Shown: one piece after another, positions 22,103-34,440 of the stretch | Layout: each line of letters begins with the position of its first letter | Numbering within the stretch: position 1 is the first letter of the stretch | Origin: Cryptomeria japonica | Taxonomy: Eukaryota; Streptophyta; Pinopsida; Cupressales; Cupressaceae | Assembly (NCBI RefSeq): GCF_030272615.1 | Contig: NC_081408.1 | Location: 65,854,546-65,918,545 of the forward strand | Length of the DNA: 64,000 bases | Direction of reading: 5' to 3' | Notes under the pieces: model-generated | Told to the model about the DNA's origin: nothing | The model's database searches: none | What the model saw: the letters and a program-made list of their open reading frames with translations, nothing else | Position numbers and translations under genes: made by a program

Positions 22103-23644
22103 TCAGAAATAGGAGCCTCTGCAAGTTGATTTGCTATAACTTGTCCTTTTATCGTCTATCGTCTTTCGCTCCATATACTCAATGTCAAATTCACTGAGAA
22201 TCATGACCCATTTTCCTAGGTGACCCATCAAAGCTGCTTGACTAAGAAAATATTTTAAGGGATCAATTTTTGCAACCAACAATGTTTGGTGGCTTAGCAT
22301 ATAATGTCGGAGTTTCTGTGTTGCAAATACCACTGCTAAGCATGCCCTTTCAATAGTTGAATAATTTAGCTCATAGCCTACCAGGGTCCGGCTGATATAG
22401 TAAATGGCTCGCTCTTTTCCGTTCTCATCTTGTTGGGCCAAGAGAACTCCTAATGCCATTTCAGTTGCAGAAATATACAATAAAAATGGAGTTCCTTCTA
22501 TTGGAGGCATTAGAATAGGCGGCGATAGCAAATATTCTTTGAGAACTTGAAAGGCTGATTGACACTACTCAGTCCATTTGAAAGTGACACCTTTGTGCAG
22601 TAGATGTTGGAATGGATGACATTTATCAGCCAACTGAGCTATGAATCGGCGAATTGACTGGAGCTTTCCTTGTAGACTTCTTAATTGCTGGAGGTTTGAA
22701 GGTGGAGGCATATCCATTATTGCTTTGACTTTGGCAGGGTCGACCTCAATGCCTCGGTGAGAAACAATGTATCCTAGTAATTTGCCCGCTATAACACCAA
22801 AGACACACTTCTTTGGATTGAGCTTGAGTTTGTAGGTCTCCATTCTGTCAAAGATTGGGCCCAGGATGGCTAGATGACTATCTCTGGTGACAGATTTGCA
22901 TAGCAAGTCATCAACATAGTCCTCCATCAAAGTATGCATGAAATCATGAAAAGTTATCGTCATTGCTCTTTGATATGTTGCACCTGCATTTTTAAGACCG
23001 AAGGGAATCACATTCCAACAATAGGTACCCCAAGCATAGGTGAATGCTATCTTATGCTGATCTTCAGGAGCAATACGAATTTGGTTATAGCCGGAGAAAC
23101 TATCCATTAATGAAAGCATCTCATATCCAGCTGTCATGTCCACTATGATGTCTATGTTTGGCAATGGAAAATCATCTTTAGGGCATGCTTTATTGAGGTC
23201 CCTAAAATTTGTGCAGATTTTGATGCCCCCAGTTACTTTGCTAACTGGTACTAAATTTGAAATCCCGTTTACATAATCAATGGGTCTGATGAATCCCACA
23301 TCTAGTAATTTTTTTAGTTCCACTTTGACCAAAAGAGCCACCTGAGGATGCATCTTTCTAAGTTTTTGTTTGATAGGCTTGGCATCTGCTTTCAATGGCA
23401 AATGATGAAGAACTAATTCTGGATTGAGGCCAGACATATCTGCATAGGACCATGCAAAGCTGATCTTCTTCTCAAGAAAGAAATTGACAAAATCTATCTT
23501 TTCCTGTTGTGATAGAGAAGCATCAAAATGAATGACCTTAGGGTTGTCAGGTGTACCCAAATTGATTTCCTCAGTCATTTCCATGAGCAATGTTGATTTG
23601 TCCTGACTTGATAGGGGTATGTCCACTCTTCCACCTTTGGGCAC
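22103..23644 (-). pseudogene. Element B reverse transcriptase and first RNase H
   Basis: RT motifs in order: KQKLRKMHPQVA, ICTNFRDLNKACPKDDFPLP, IPFGLKNAGATYQRAM and the catalytic YVDD (22907-22918), then LGYIVSHRGIEVDP in the thumb. The first RNase H (LLYISATEMALGVLLAQQ, YYISRTLVGYELNY) has lost the typical first Asp, as is usual in Tat elements with a second RNase H. A stop lies near 22565. The enzyme would copy element RNA into cDNA in cytoplasmic particles. Confidence 0.9.
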
Positions 23645-24287
23645 CTCAGAGAGGTTTTCACCCGCAGGTACGTCTTTTATTTTACTTTTGTATGATCAGA
23701 GAGTGCCTTACAGTTTTCACTCAATAATCTATTCTTTTGATTTTTTACCGTTTCTTTTCATTTTTCATTTTGATGACTGGAAGAGGGAGTTGACTCCCTA
23801 AAATATGTAATGGAATCTAGGTCAATAGCAAATCCTACCTTATGATCACCTTGTGGTATGCCTTCCTATAGTCCAAGGAATTCTGCAATTGCTTCATCAT
23901 TTTGAAAACAGTCCAATGTGAGCGGTTCTTGTTGGTCATATTGGATAAGCTGGGGATAGATGAGGGGCATGTCATCATCAGTTGTAAGGAGAGAGAGGGT
24001 TGATATGGTAAAAATGTGAACATCTATGGTGTCACTATCTGAATTGCTTGTATCAGATTTGGAGCTTGGATCCCAAAATGACTCTATCCAAGCATGAGGA
24101 CACGTTTTAGGAAGAGGAGTTATTTCATGTTTGTCTTCCATAGGCAAATTATCAGGGTCAATGAAGATATTGTCGAGGGCATAGGAGCTAGAAGAAAAAG
24201 AACTCCACTCCCATTCATTAGAATCAGTTTTGGGTCGAGTATCCTCAGGTGTTATTTCATCATTAGAATCATGCCCTTTTCGACACA

Positions 24288-25941
24288 TGGGGACTTTGGT
24301 ATATGTGGATCCAATTCGTAACGGTACAAAACCTAACCCTAAAGTTGGAGGTTGCCTCTTGGGTATAACAGGTTCTAGCCTTCCATTGTTATTCAGGCCT
24401 AAGCCACTGCAACCATCATATCCTTTCTTTTACAGCATAGTAAATCCTTTGCCGTACTATTCCATTAGCAACCTAACAGGTGGGGTCTCAGTTGGATCTT
24501 TGTAAAGCTAATCTATGACATCATCATCTACAATTTCTTTGTCAAGTTCTCCCCATCTTGTAAATGTAGTGGGAGGCTGATATTGAATAATGACCTTAGG
24601 TTCTTTTTGCAATAAATGCGGTTTGCCATATGATTTTGGAGATATTGGTAAATTCCCAATAAGGAATGTTTGATCCATTGAATATTCTCCACACCCTTGG
24701 TCCTGTATCTTCAATTTTCCTTTAACAACATCTAACAATTCATTTGGATCCACATAGCTATGTGACTTGGCCTCTCTATTAACTGAGACTTCCTGTTGAG
24801 GGGTATCCTTTAGAGTAGCACAAAATTGAAATGGATTAGGATCTCCTAGAATTGTTATCTTAGTTCCATTGTAAGGATATTTTAAACATTGATGATAGGT
24901 GGATGGAACTGCTTTCATTGCATGGATCCATGGATGGCCAAGAATCATATTACAAGGGAGATCAAGGTCTAGGACTTGCAAGAAAGTGTTTTCTATCATT
25001 GGACCGACTCTGATAGGCAATGTAACTATCCCTCTGGATGGGCACTCAGCATCATCATATGCTTTAATTGTTATTCTTTTGGAAGCATCAATGTCATTTT
25101 CTATATATCCAAGGCCAATGACCACTCTCAAGGTACAAATATTAAGACCCGCTCTGCCATCTATCAAGACTCGTCAGATTTTGCAATTATGGACAAAGAC
25201 TTCAAGGTGTAAAGGATCATTATGAGGGAGTTTATCAGATGAGATATCATTATCAGAAAATGCGACATTTTGGGAAACAGCTAGATGTCCAATCCGGGCT
25301 TGAAATTGGTGAACATCAATATCTGTCAGGACAGTGGACTCAATTAAAGCTTTATCTAGGACTGCACGATGCATGGGAGATATTTTCAATAACTCAAGGA
25401 TTGATATTTGTGCAGGTGTCTTTCCTAGATGATCCAAAAGATTGTACTGACTTGCCGGAGTTGGTTTGGAAGGAGCTGTAGGAGCTCCTTTCAAGATTAT
25501 CTTGGATTGATGAGTGGTGATTGCGCAAGAAGGATCTTGTTCCTTTATTTTTAGGGTGGAAACATACTCATTTGACACACGAAAACAATTAATGACATTG
25601 TTATAACCAGTATTGGCATAATTGGCCGTTTGGGCAGAGTTGGAAGAAGACATTTTACCCTTGTCATGATCAAGCAAAGGAGTTTTTAAAATAGTATGAT
25701 CAGTGCTAGAGGTTGGATGGGGTGGATCTACCTCAATTACTCCTTTCTCTAATAAATCTTGAATCATATGTTTCAATTGAAAGCATGATGTAGTTTTATG
25801 TCCTTTGGATCGATGATACTCACAGTACGCATTATCATTCCACCAATGTGGTTTTACCACTAGTTTTGCCTTGATATCTGGTAGCTTAATGAATTTTGCT
25901 TGTATCAATTGTCTCATTACTGATTCAATAGGCTCTCCCAA
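24288..25941 (-). pseudogene. Element B CHHC knuckle, protease and G-patch-like segment
   Basis: YCEYHRSKGHKTTSC is a C-x2-H-x4-H-x4-C knuckle. The protease region has LIDGRAGLNICTL, where C has LIDNGAGLNICTL, so the active-site Asn-Gly is altered. MILGHPWIHAM is the conserved flap-distal motif. Downstream, frames broken by stops read YGKGFTML, KKGYDGCSGLGL and TLGLGFVPL, which matches the G-patch-like segment of C. The reading frame is the same as Gag, with stops at 25174 and 24508. The following linker is Asp/Ser-rich and contains FQNDEAIAEFL, a short block also kept in C. Confidence 0.8.
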
Positions 25942-26064
25942 TGGTGTAAATTGTTGAGGAGGCCCATCTCGCGATCGGAAGGGTTTGCGTTGTTGGTTTT
26001 GTTGTTGGCCTTGTTGATTATATTGTTGAGTATGCTGTTGTTGAGCATGTTGTTGGTATTGCGG

Positions 26065-28494
26065 CTATTGAGTAACATTTCTCATTGGTGCTTGATTTTG
26101 TTCCATAGTTGACATATTAGGAACACTCAATTTCTTGATTGTGAATGGGGGTTGATTTGCATTCACCGCTCTTGCATCAACAACACCTTCATTAGTGACA
26201 TTCTTGTTCTTATACCAATATCTGTTTCTGTCCCTTGAATAATTTGTGTTGTCACTGTCTTTATTGAGCTTGATAATTCCTTTAGCTACAAGAGCCATTT
26301 CAATGCTCATTCCTTTCTTAATGAGTTTCTCTATAGTACTGGGACTTTTCAATTTTAGCTCATACATCATTTCTGGGACCAAATTCTAGATAAATAGATT
26401 CACTTGTTGTTCTTTAGGTATATCGAGATAAGAACGACTATACAAGCTTCGCCGTCGTTGCAAAAAAGTCACTAATGGTTCACCTTGCTTTTGCTTGGTA
26501 TTGCATAAATCTGACATAGTCACATCACTGTCGATATTGAACGCGAAATGAGATAAAAACTTTTGAGCCAATTCCGACCAAGTCTTTATATTTCCTGGCA
26601 GATGTGAATACCAATCCATGGCTTGTCCTGTGAGACTTCGTGCAAATAATCGCATTAAATATGTCTCCTCATAACTCACTTCAGTACATGCCGCGAAAAA
26701 TGCTCGAATGTGATCTTTTGGATTGCCATTCCATTTATATTTCTCAAAATTAGGTACATCAAAATGTTTAGGGAATGGAGGCATGTATACACTTCTGTCA
26801 AATGGATTAGGACATAAATCTTGATCTGTATACAACTTCTTTGTTCCTTTAGTTTCTAATGCGTCAACTTTTCGTTGCAACTGCTCAAGTTGTTGCGCAA
26901 ATGTATCAGATTTTAGAGGTCCATCATTAATCCCAGTGGGTATTCTTTGTTGATACATCATGTTTCCAATTAGTTGTTGATATTCTAGAATGGCCATTTT
27001 TGGTGTCTCCGGCATATAAAGTTCTTGGTACATTTCTTGTTGTTGCGGTTGTGCTATGCCTTGATATCGACCTTGTTGTTGTGCTTCTTGCAGCCTAGGC
27101 TGATATTGCAATTAAGTATGTGGTTGATATTGCACAGGTGCCAATTGCGGTTGTGAAGTAGGATAGCTTATTTGCCTTGGCACATATTGAGGCACATGTT
27201 GTTGATGTTGACGAATCAGAATTCGTTGACTTTGTGCCAATTATTGTCGCAGCGTGTATCCCATCATTTGTAAAAAACTTTGTTTAGGTGGTCTTCGTTG
27301 CTTCTCCTTAGGATAGGGTATGGCACTTGCATTAACTTGCTGTGTTGTTTGTCCAATCCATTGTGATGGTTGCAAGTTTGCATTAACTTGTGACGGTGCC
27401 GAAGGCGCTGTAATTTTTTGTCGAATGCAAAATTGTTGTTGTTGCACTTTGCTAGTTTGCACTTTCAATTGCACCTTTTGTGTATTACTCAATTGTTACA
27501 ATAATTGTTGTTGGTGCAAACCACTATCCGTAGCTCTTTGTGTCGCCATTATTGAAGGATTTGTCGCAATAGTGTTTGGCACAGATATTGAACTCAACGG
27601 GACATAAGAACTTTGTTGCATCGTGGAATTATTTTGGACATTGGTGACATTAGGCATTCCAGTTGTGAAGCTTTCCTGCATCTTAGATTTTGATCCAACT
27701 TTATGCATGTAAGGAACCACTTCTTGTTGAGGGACAGCTGTGAATACTTGCATGTTCTTCATTTGATCTTGTGTTATAGGTGTTGTGTTGAATAATGGAA
27801 TATTTATCGTCTCAAATGGTGACTTTTGAGGAATAGTCACTGTCAATGCCTTTGAAGTGCGTTTGCTCATCAAGGTAGGTTGAGTTGCTTGTTGTGTATT
27901 TTCTTCATTTGGATGCAGAGAGAAACTTAACAACTCACCGCCTTGTTGTTCTTGCACATTGATTTGTTCACTTGAAGAGGTCACATTACTCATCATTTTA
28001 AGATACTTTTGTGGAAACATCTTAAAGACCTTGTTCAAGAACTTATCCATCTTTTTTTTTATCTTTGGATCTTGAAGGAACATGTCAACATCATCAGAAG
28101 CGTCAGAATCGGATGAAGAATCTGGTTGGACATTTGGATTTGTTTCTTGTTGGATGCCTTGATCTGAACCAAATCCTTGCAAAAGAGTTTGTTCTTCATA
28201 TAATGTTTGAGTTTGGATGTCATGTTGCAAGTTTGGTTGATTCCAATTGAAAGGTGCGCTTCCTTTGGGAGTAGGTGGAACACTCCCATGTCCTGGTTTC
28301 ATAGGTACAAACACTGGTTCATATAATGGAGGTGGCCCAAGTTGAACCATTACATATGGTGGTAAAGATGTATTTGATGAACCTTCGATTTGTACTGTTT
28401 GACTAGTTTGAAACTGCGAATTTTCTATGTTGTCCATGGGTTGATACGTTGGTTCACCCATCTTTTTAGATTTTGATCTTGTCTCAACAGGCAT
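26065..28494 (-). pseudogene. Element B Gag
   Basis: I start at 28494 (MPVETRSKSKKMGEP), because a basic, Ser/Lys-rich start is typical and 23 further upstream codons look non-coding. The N-terminal 450 codons are Gln/Pro/Ser-rich with little homology. The Gag core is clear: PNPFDRSVYMPPFPKHF, NPKDHIRAFF, TYLMRLFARSLTG, QKFLSHFAFNID and LCNTKQKQGEPLVTFLQR (Pfam retrotransposon gag family). One frame runs through with stops at 27496, 27241, just before 27111, 26386 and 26065. The last stop lies in the linker before the Pol block TPLGEPIE. Gag forms the particle and binds RNA. Confidence 0.85.
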
Positions 28495-30546
28495 GTTACT
28501 TATGCAAAATGTAATGTTTTTGGAATTTTTCAAAGACAATATATGATATACAACTAAATGCAAACTTAAATAAATGAAAATGCAATCTATGTTATTGGTT
28601 GTTTTTGAATATTTTGGACAAACTTTTTGGAATGCAAATCTAAAATGAGACCCTTAGGAAATTGAAATGATGTCTAGACCTCGAAGGACAAAAGGACCAA
28701 ATGACAACAGGACAAAATGACAATGTCTCCCCTATATGCTTGGATACTAAGCTAGGTTTGACAAAATGACATTGATGACAAAAGGACAAAAGGTTTGATA
28801 AGGTCTAGACCTCCTAACAATGACTTAGGGTTTATCAAAGATTTGGATTACTCAAGTATGACAAAACCTAGTTTTTGACACTATATGCAAAGGGACAATT
28901 AATATGCAAATGACCCTAATATGATATGATAATGGCCTAAGCTTAATGAAGAGACTTAGGGTATGCAAATATGAATGAATGACAATGGTATTACTCTAAT
29001 GCAAGAGGACATATGCAAATGGATGACTCTTATTGATATGAAAAGGAGTATGTCTTAGGTGAAACCTAACCTTGGTACTTGACAATGAACTTTGCAAAAT
29101 GCAACCTAGGATGAACCTAAATGTAAGTGACATGAATGTTAAGACAAGATTTTGAACAATGTTTGATAATCATGTTTGAAGATGTGTTTTTGAACTTTGT
29201 TGAATGAAATATTGTTATATTTAGCCTTGTTTTGAATCAATTTGTCTTGTTCTTGAGATGAGATAAAATTCAACTTTTGACAATCAAAGAATACAAGATA
29301 TTGCAACTTAGACTCAAGACAATCATGCTCATTCCCACGTTTCTTATGGTAGGCAAAGACATTAGGTACTTGAGAGGTAGACTCATTATGGGATTCAAGG
29401 AGAATACATAGATGCTTGACCCCACAGGCTCCCCTCCACAACACTCACTTCTCAGGGTAGCCAAGCATCAGTCCCCATGGAAATCTCCCCATGGTGAACT
29501 TAGTATCTCTTCCAAGTATCCAAACTTTTCCTTCTCAAGCAACTAGAAGGGTTTTTGGCCTCTAAAACAAGGTGTTTAGTAAAGATTTCTATTAAGCGTT
29601 ACTCCTTGATGTCACGCAAGTGTGATTGAGAAATTAAGCCCATCAAGATACCAAAAAAATGTAGTCGCGCAAGCATGATTTAGACCAAGAGGCCCTACTT
29701 AGATGTTGATATGAGAAAGAGTTCAAGGGTCATCACTTCCCAAGTAACTGCAATTCCCACGTAACACTTCCTTCAAAGCTTTCGCTCATCAGGTATTTTT
29801 TTATAGTGAGTTAGAATGTCAAGGTATTCTAGCCATACTCACTTTGGGTCATTCCCTTCTCATGATTATCACTTGCTTACAAAAGCAAAGTGGTCGGGAA
29901 GGCAGTCCCTCTAAAGGAGACACACAATCAAAGACACGAGCATGGTATTGAAGATCTGGATTTCTGATCACCCTAAGAAGGATGAGAGCATACTCTCCTA
30001 CTCCAATGTCACACTCAACAATCAAAGCATAAACATGTTCATTCCATCCTATTTAAAAATCACTAGGTGCCTAAAACATTAATTTCAAACACAAAGTTTA
30101 GTTCTTTCTCCAAGGCAACCTGCAAAACCTGAGTTAGAAGTTTGGTTTGTTGTCTTTGACTATCGATTCTACATAAAACATGTTAGTAATTTGATTTGTT
30201 GTCATTTCCATGTGTATGCCAAGATTCTGCATAGATAATTAGTACCAAAAACCAAAACACAGAAAACAGAATGCAAAAACTAAACAAATTTCAAGTAAAA
30301 CACTGCATTTTTACCTTTGTTCTGGACTTTACACAGGTGCAGAACTTAGGACATAGGCGCAGAATGCATGACATAGGTGCAGAATGTCTTCAACACAGGT
30401 GTAGAATGCATAACACAGGCGCAAGTTGCTTCACACAGGAGCAGAAGTCTCCAGAAAACCCTGCACAACCCTGTTTTTGGGTTTTTGGCCTGCAAAATCA
30501 ACTTGAAAGCACTCAAAAACATAGTTAAGGGGTTAGATGGTTAGTG
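28495..30546 (-). other. Element B leader between PBS and gag
   Basis: No convincing coding sequence in 2.0 kb. It contains GACAAAAGGACAAA-type repeats near 28690-28790 and a repeat array next to the primer-binding site. Confidence 0.6.
30331..30447 (-). repeat. Element B leader array of GCGC-core short repeats
   Basis: Six copies on the plus strand: ACACAGGTGCAGAA, ACATAGGCGCAGAA, ACATAGGTGCAGAA, ACACAGGTGTAGAA, ACACAGGCGCAAG and ACACAGGAGCAGAA, spaced about 16-25 bases. On the transcript strand this is TTCTGCRCCTGTGT, the same word as the array at 16459-16575 in inverted orientation. Confidence 0.85.
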
Positions 30547-30564
30547 TTCATGTCGGGTTCACCA
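30547..30564 (-). other. Element B primer-binding site (tRNA-Trp)
   Basis: On the minus strand TGGTGAACCCGACATGAA begins five bases inside the 5' LTR. It matches the complement of the plant tRNA-Trp 3' end as I remember it, with one mismatch. The next bases (CACTAACCATCT) look like a shortened version of the longer match seen in C. Confidence 0.75.
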
Positions 30565-30569
30565 ATTAA

Positions 30570-32273
30570 TGTAGCATAGGAAATTAGGAATCATCACAAG
30601 CATATAAAAAAAACAAAACTAATCATTAGCTCAATCACAAAAGCTCATTGCAATGATCTATCCTAAACAACACTCAATAGAGACATGAAATAAAAACATT
30701 CAAAACTAGAAATTCAGCAAACCAAAGGTATGATTTGAATGCTCCTTCATGCGGCTCCATTGTTCTTCTTTCCTCTTCAAATGGTTTGCTTGTGTATCTC
30801 ACCTACAAGTGCACACACATAATTGAAAGCAAGTAGATAAGATTATTGATCAAGAGTACTAGATATGTGATTGACTTAGAAATTCGATAGTCTGATTACC
30901 AATTAGCTTTGATTGATGAAGATCATCCAATTTATAGATAAATTGGAGAAATGAACAAATTAGCATGATAGTGATTCGAATGGAAATTCAAATCAAGAAT
31001 AGCAAAATTATGACATGTCTATGACAAATTGCTATGCAAGGATTTATGACAATTTATGACAAATTCTATGTCAAGAATTTATGACAATTTATGACAAATT
31101 TCTATGTCAAGAATTGATTGATTGTCAATTATGACAAATTATGACAAATTTCTATGTCATTCCCATGAATTTAGGAGAAAAATAGGAGGAAATTGAAATT
31201 AAGAATTAAGAAATTAGAAAAATTAGAAAATAGGAGGAATTAGGAAAATTAGGAATTAATAAATTGATGAAAATTAGAAATTAGGTAAATTAATTAATAA
31301 TTTGTCATTTATTAAGTAATTCACAAAAGAGGAATAATTAGCCAATTAAATGAACATTTAATTCTGACAAGAAGACTTAGGATAAATAAATAAATTATTT
31401 AATCCTAGAGGAAGAAATGACAGACAAGGTTAAATGATTAAATCATGAAACCCTAGAAGATAAATTAGTAATGCAAGAATGACAATTAGGTCTTGATTGA
31501 AGAAAATTGATATTGATCATGATTCTGATTAAATGATTTGATTGATAAATATGCCAATTGACGAGGAACAATGACAAATTGATCCAAATTGACATATTTG
31601 AGATAGACAACAATCGATATCGAAATGATCGCAAAATGACAAATTTGACAAAAGGACAAGGATCAATGACAAAATAGATTGCGAAATGACAATATTGAAA
31701 ATGACCACAATTGATGACAAATTGATCGCAAAATGGCAAGATCGAACATGACAACGACCGATGACAAATCGATCGCAAAACGACAAGATTGAAAATGATA
31801 AAGATTGATGACAAATCAATAAGATTGATAAGAGGACAACGATCAATGACAAATCGATCGCAAATTGACAAGATTGATAAGAGGACAATGATCAATGACA
31901 AATCAATCACAAATCGACAAGATTGATAAGAGGACAACAATCAATGACAAATCGATCGCAAATCGACAAGATTGATAAGAGGACAAAACCCTAATTAGGA
32001 TTGACGATGTCCAAAATGATGACAAATTAGCACGCATATTGATGCGACAAGATAAGATTAATCAAAATCATGATTGGATAGTGTTGTTGACAAGACCAAA
32101 TTTGAGAGAGAGATGAATGAAGAAGGTAGAAGAATGACTCGATGCTCACAAATGATAAAAACCAAGTGCGTGACATAGGAGAAACGTTAATGCGACGCAA
32201 AAACCTAAAATGAGGCAATGCGCAAATGTTAAAATATGACTCCGCAAGTGTTGACCATTTTTAGGTGTCTACA
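30570..32273 (-). repeat. Element B 5' LTR
   Basis: 1704 bp, direct copy of 14224-15927. The same 49-bp minisatellite occupies about 31515-32000 and the TATA-containing palindrome is at 30927-30946. Confidence 0.95.
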
Positions 32274-32278
32274 GTATT
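32274..32278. repeat. Target-site duplication of element B, right (GTATT)
   Basis: Exact match to 14219-14223. Confidence 0.9.
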
Positions 32279-33056
32279 TATCTAGGTGATCTCTGTTGGG
32301 AAGGGGAGTATGAATAGTCTAGTTGTGTTTTGCTAGTTCCACTCATCTTGTTGTGTGTGCAAGTGATGTCTAGTTTTAGGTCTTAAGAATCATATATAAG
32401 AGTTTTTTTTCTATAGTTTTGAGCATGAAATAACCTATGTAAGACATGAAATTAAAATTTAATTATGTCTGGTATCAGGAACATCTCATGTAAGAGTTTG
32501 TTGGCTCAAGTTTTGAGAATGTGTAACCTTGTGTAAGACAAATATATTCCTTGTTTCAAGGAAATCTTATGTAAGAGTTTTCTTGCTATGGTTTTGAGAA
32601 TACATAACCCCATTTAATACATATGTAAATGTTGGGTCTGGTTTTGGGCATGAAGCCTCTCGTGTAAGAGTTTGTTTCCTCTAGTTTCGAGATAAATACC
32701 CTGTTTAAGATATGCAAAAATATAATACTATATAGTACAAATAGTGAAATATGCATGCCCCCCCCTCAAGATGTCAACATAGCCTTATGTTGATGTCTTA
32801 AGGAAGCTAGAAAAAAAGATACCCACCTTCAACACCAAGGAGATATCCTTTAGGAAACAATGTTCATCAATCCAAGCTAAAGAGGCAATACTCTTACAAG
32901 AAAGGATAAGATAGGTGAAAAAGAGATATCTTGAGGATAAGAGATCTTTTCTCAAATAAATATACCTCAAAGAGGAGTTTCTTGAACAAACATAACATCT
33001 TCTACCAAAATATAGGAAAGAGAACAAGAATGCCTACCTTCCTCCTATTGCTAGTT
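32279..33056 (-). other. Element X internal remnant, middle piece
   Basis: Non-coding sequence between B and C. Its left half is a degenerate tandem repeat; a run of seven to eight C at 32758-32765 precedes TCAAGATGTCAACATAG. Confidence 0.55.
32381..32720 (+). repeat. Degenerate tandem repeat, period about 82-92
   Basis: Four units share GTAAGAGTTT, a pyrimidine stretch, TTTTGAGNAT and AACCYNRTNTAAGACAT; anchors lie near 32400, 32490, 32572 and 32664. Confidence 0.65.
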
Positions 33057-33061
33057 AAAGG
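33057..33061. repeat. Target-site duplication of element C, left (AAAGG)
   Basis: AAAGG here and at 51668-51672, directly outside the LTRs. Exact match. Confidence 0.9.
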
Positions 33062-34438
33062 TGTAGTCACATAAATCTGTCCATTTTAATTAAATGAATA
33101 TCTCGTATTTATTTGATTAAAAATCTACTAGCCATCAGTTAATTAAATTAATATTTAATTAATTCATCCCCAAACATTCTTCTATTAATTAAATAAATTA
33201 TTCAATTTATTTTAATTAATTCATTAAACCAAATACAAATCAATTAAATAAATAAAATCAATTTATTTAATTAAATCCCCTTATTCCTCTTTTAAATAAA
33301 TTAAATAAAACATTTATTTAAATCATTATCCCACCTCACTTGCATTTTCCTACAAATGCAACTTGCACATATTTTGAAATAAATGAATTTTTATTTTAAA
33401 TAAAATCCTATTTTCCCTCACCCACCAAATCCACTTGCAAAATCTAATCCCCTTCTAGATTCTTCTAACCCCTTCCTAATTAACCTAATCCATCCCCTAA
33501 TTATTGTCACATTCCTAAGCAAAATGGAGTCACTTCTCAAAGACTCCAAAGTCTTTGAAAAGCATTTAATGCTTTGTGTGTTCAACAAATTAACCCCCAA
33601 AGTCTTCCAAGACCACTAATGGCTCTTACATGACCATTTATGGCTCTTACATAACCATTTATGGTTATTTCAATCTTGTCTCCCCAAACATTTATTTGTT
33701 TGACCATATTCATCCATTTCACATTTGCACAAGAATTTATCCATTGGATAAAAGCTTTATTCTTTGAATAAAGAGTTTATTCATTCAACCAACCTTGACT
33801 CAAAATCCCAAGGTCATATCAGGCATTTAATGCTTATTCCCTCTCCTCTCAACCTATCTCACATTGACACTTGTCATCCTGGGATTGGGTTGAAAGCCCT
33901 CACATGGATTTGAAATCATTCAATCCTGACCCTTGTTGAGATTACTCAATCTCAACCATCCATTGCTCCATTTTTCCTATAAATAGAGCCCATTCCTTCA
34001 TAATCAAAATCTGGAAAACTTGTATGCATCTAAGCTATAGACATTTTAGAGAGCATTTTAGCATAAGCAATCTAACATCTTGTCTTTTTGGTTAAAATAC
34101 ATCATTTTAGCATTAGTATAGCTTTTTATTTCACATTTAGAGCTATACTACAATCTCAATCCTCCATAAGCATCCATAGTGCAAAAAGCTGCTGAGAGCT
34201 ACACTATTTTGGAACTTGGAGAGGAGAGGAACAAGGGAGAAAGGAGCTAATATCATGTTAAGAGATAGTTGGAGATATCTCATTGTCTTACTTCTTTAGT
34301 TAGATTCATTAACATGTTTTTAGTGTCTCCTTTGGAATGCCTTCATATGTTTTAGTTTTTGATTGATTAAATCTAACATCTTGTGTGTTTTGTGTTGTTT
34401 GATCTTAAGCTAACATTGTGCCATTTAGGAGGGCATCA
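33062..34438 (+). repeat. Element C 5' LTR
   Basis: Starts TGTAGTCACATAAATCTG and ends GGAGGGCATCA; 1377 bp. A TATA box (TATAAATA) lies at 33978-33985. Its first kilobase is AT-rich with many TTAATTAAA words. Confidence 0.95.
33978..33985 (+). promoter_or_regulatory. Element C LTR TATA box
   Basis: TATAAATA in TTTCCTATAAATAGAGCCC, a strong plant TATA context about 460 bases before the LTR end. The 3' LTR copy is at 51207-51214. Confidence 0.7.
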
Positions 34439-34440
34439 TT

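Larger units (their letters stand above)
14224..32273 (-). mobile_element. Element B: 18.05 kb Tat-lineage Ty3/gypsy retrotransposon with antisense PMD gene
   Basis: Both LTRs are 1704 bp, start TGTAGCATAGG and end GTGTCTACA on the plus strand, and are flanked by an exact GTATT duplication. On the minus strand the order is 5' LTR, primer-binding site, 2.0 kb leader with short-repeat array, gag-pol, non-coding spacer, a plus-strand PMD gene, second array, polypurine tract, 3' LTR. Gag-pol has several in-frame stops and two frameshifts. By eye the LTRs differ by a few percent, so B is older than C. It sits inside element X. Confidence 0.95.

Noticed and set aside
33418-33600. 60-residue minus-strand ORF repeated at 50647-50829
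   Set aside because: Identical because both lie in the two LTRs of C; no homology or coding context.
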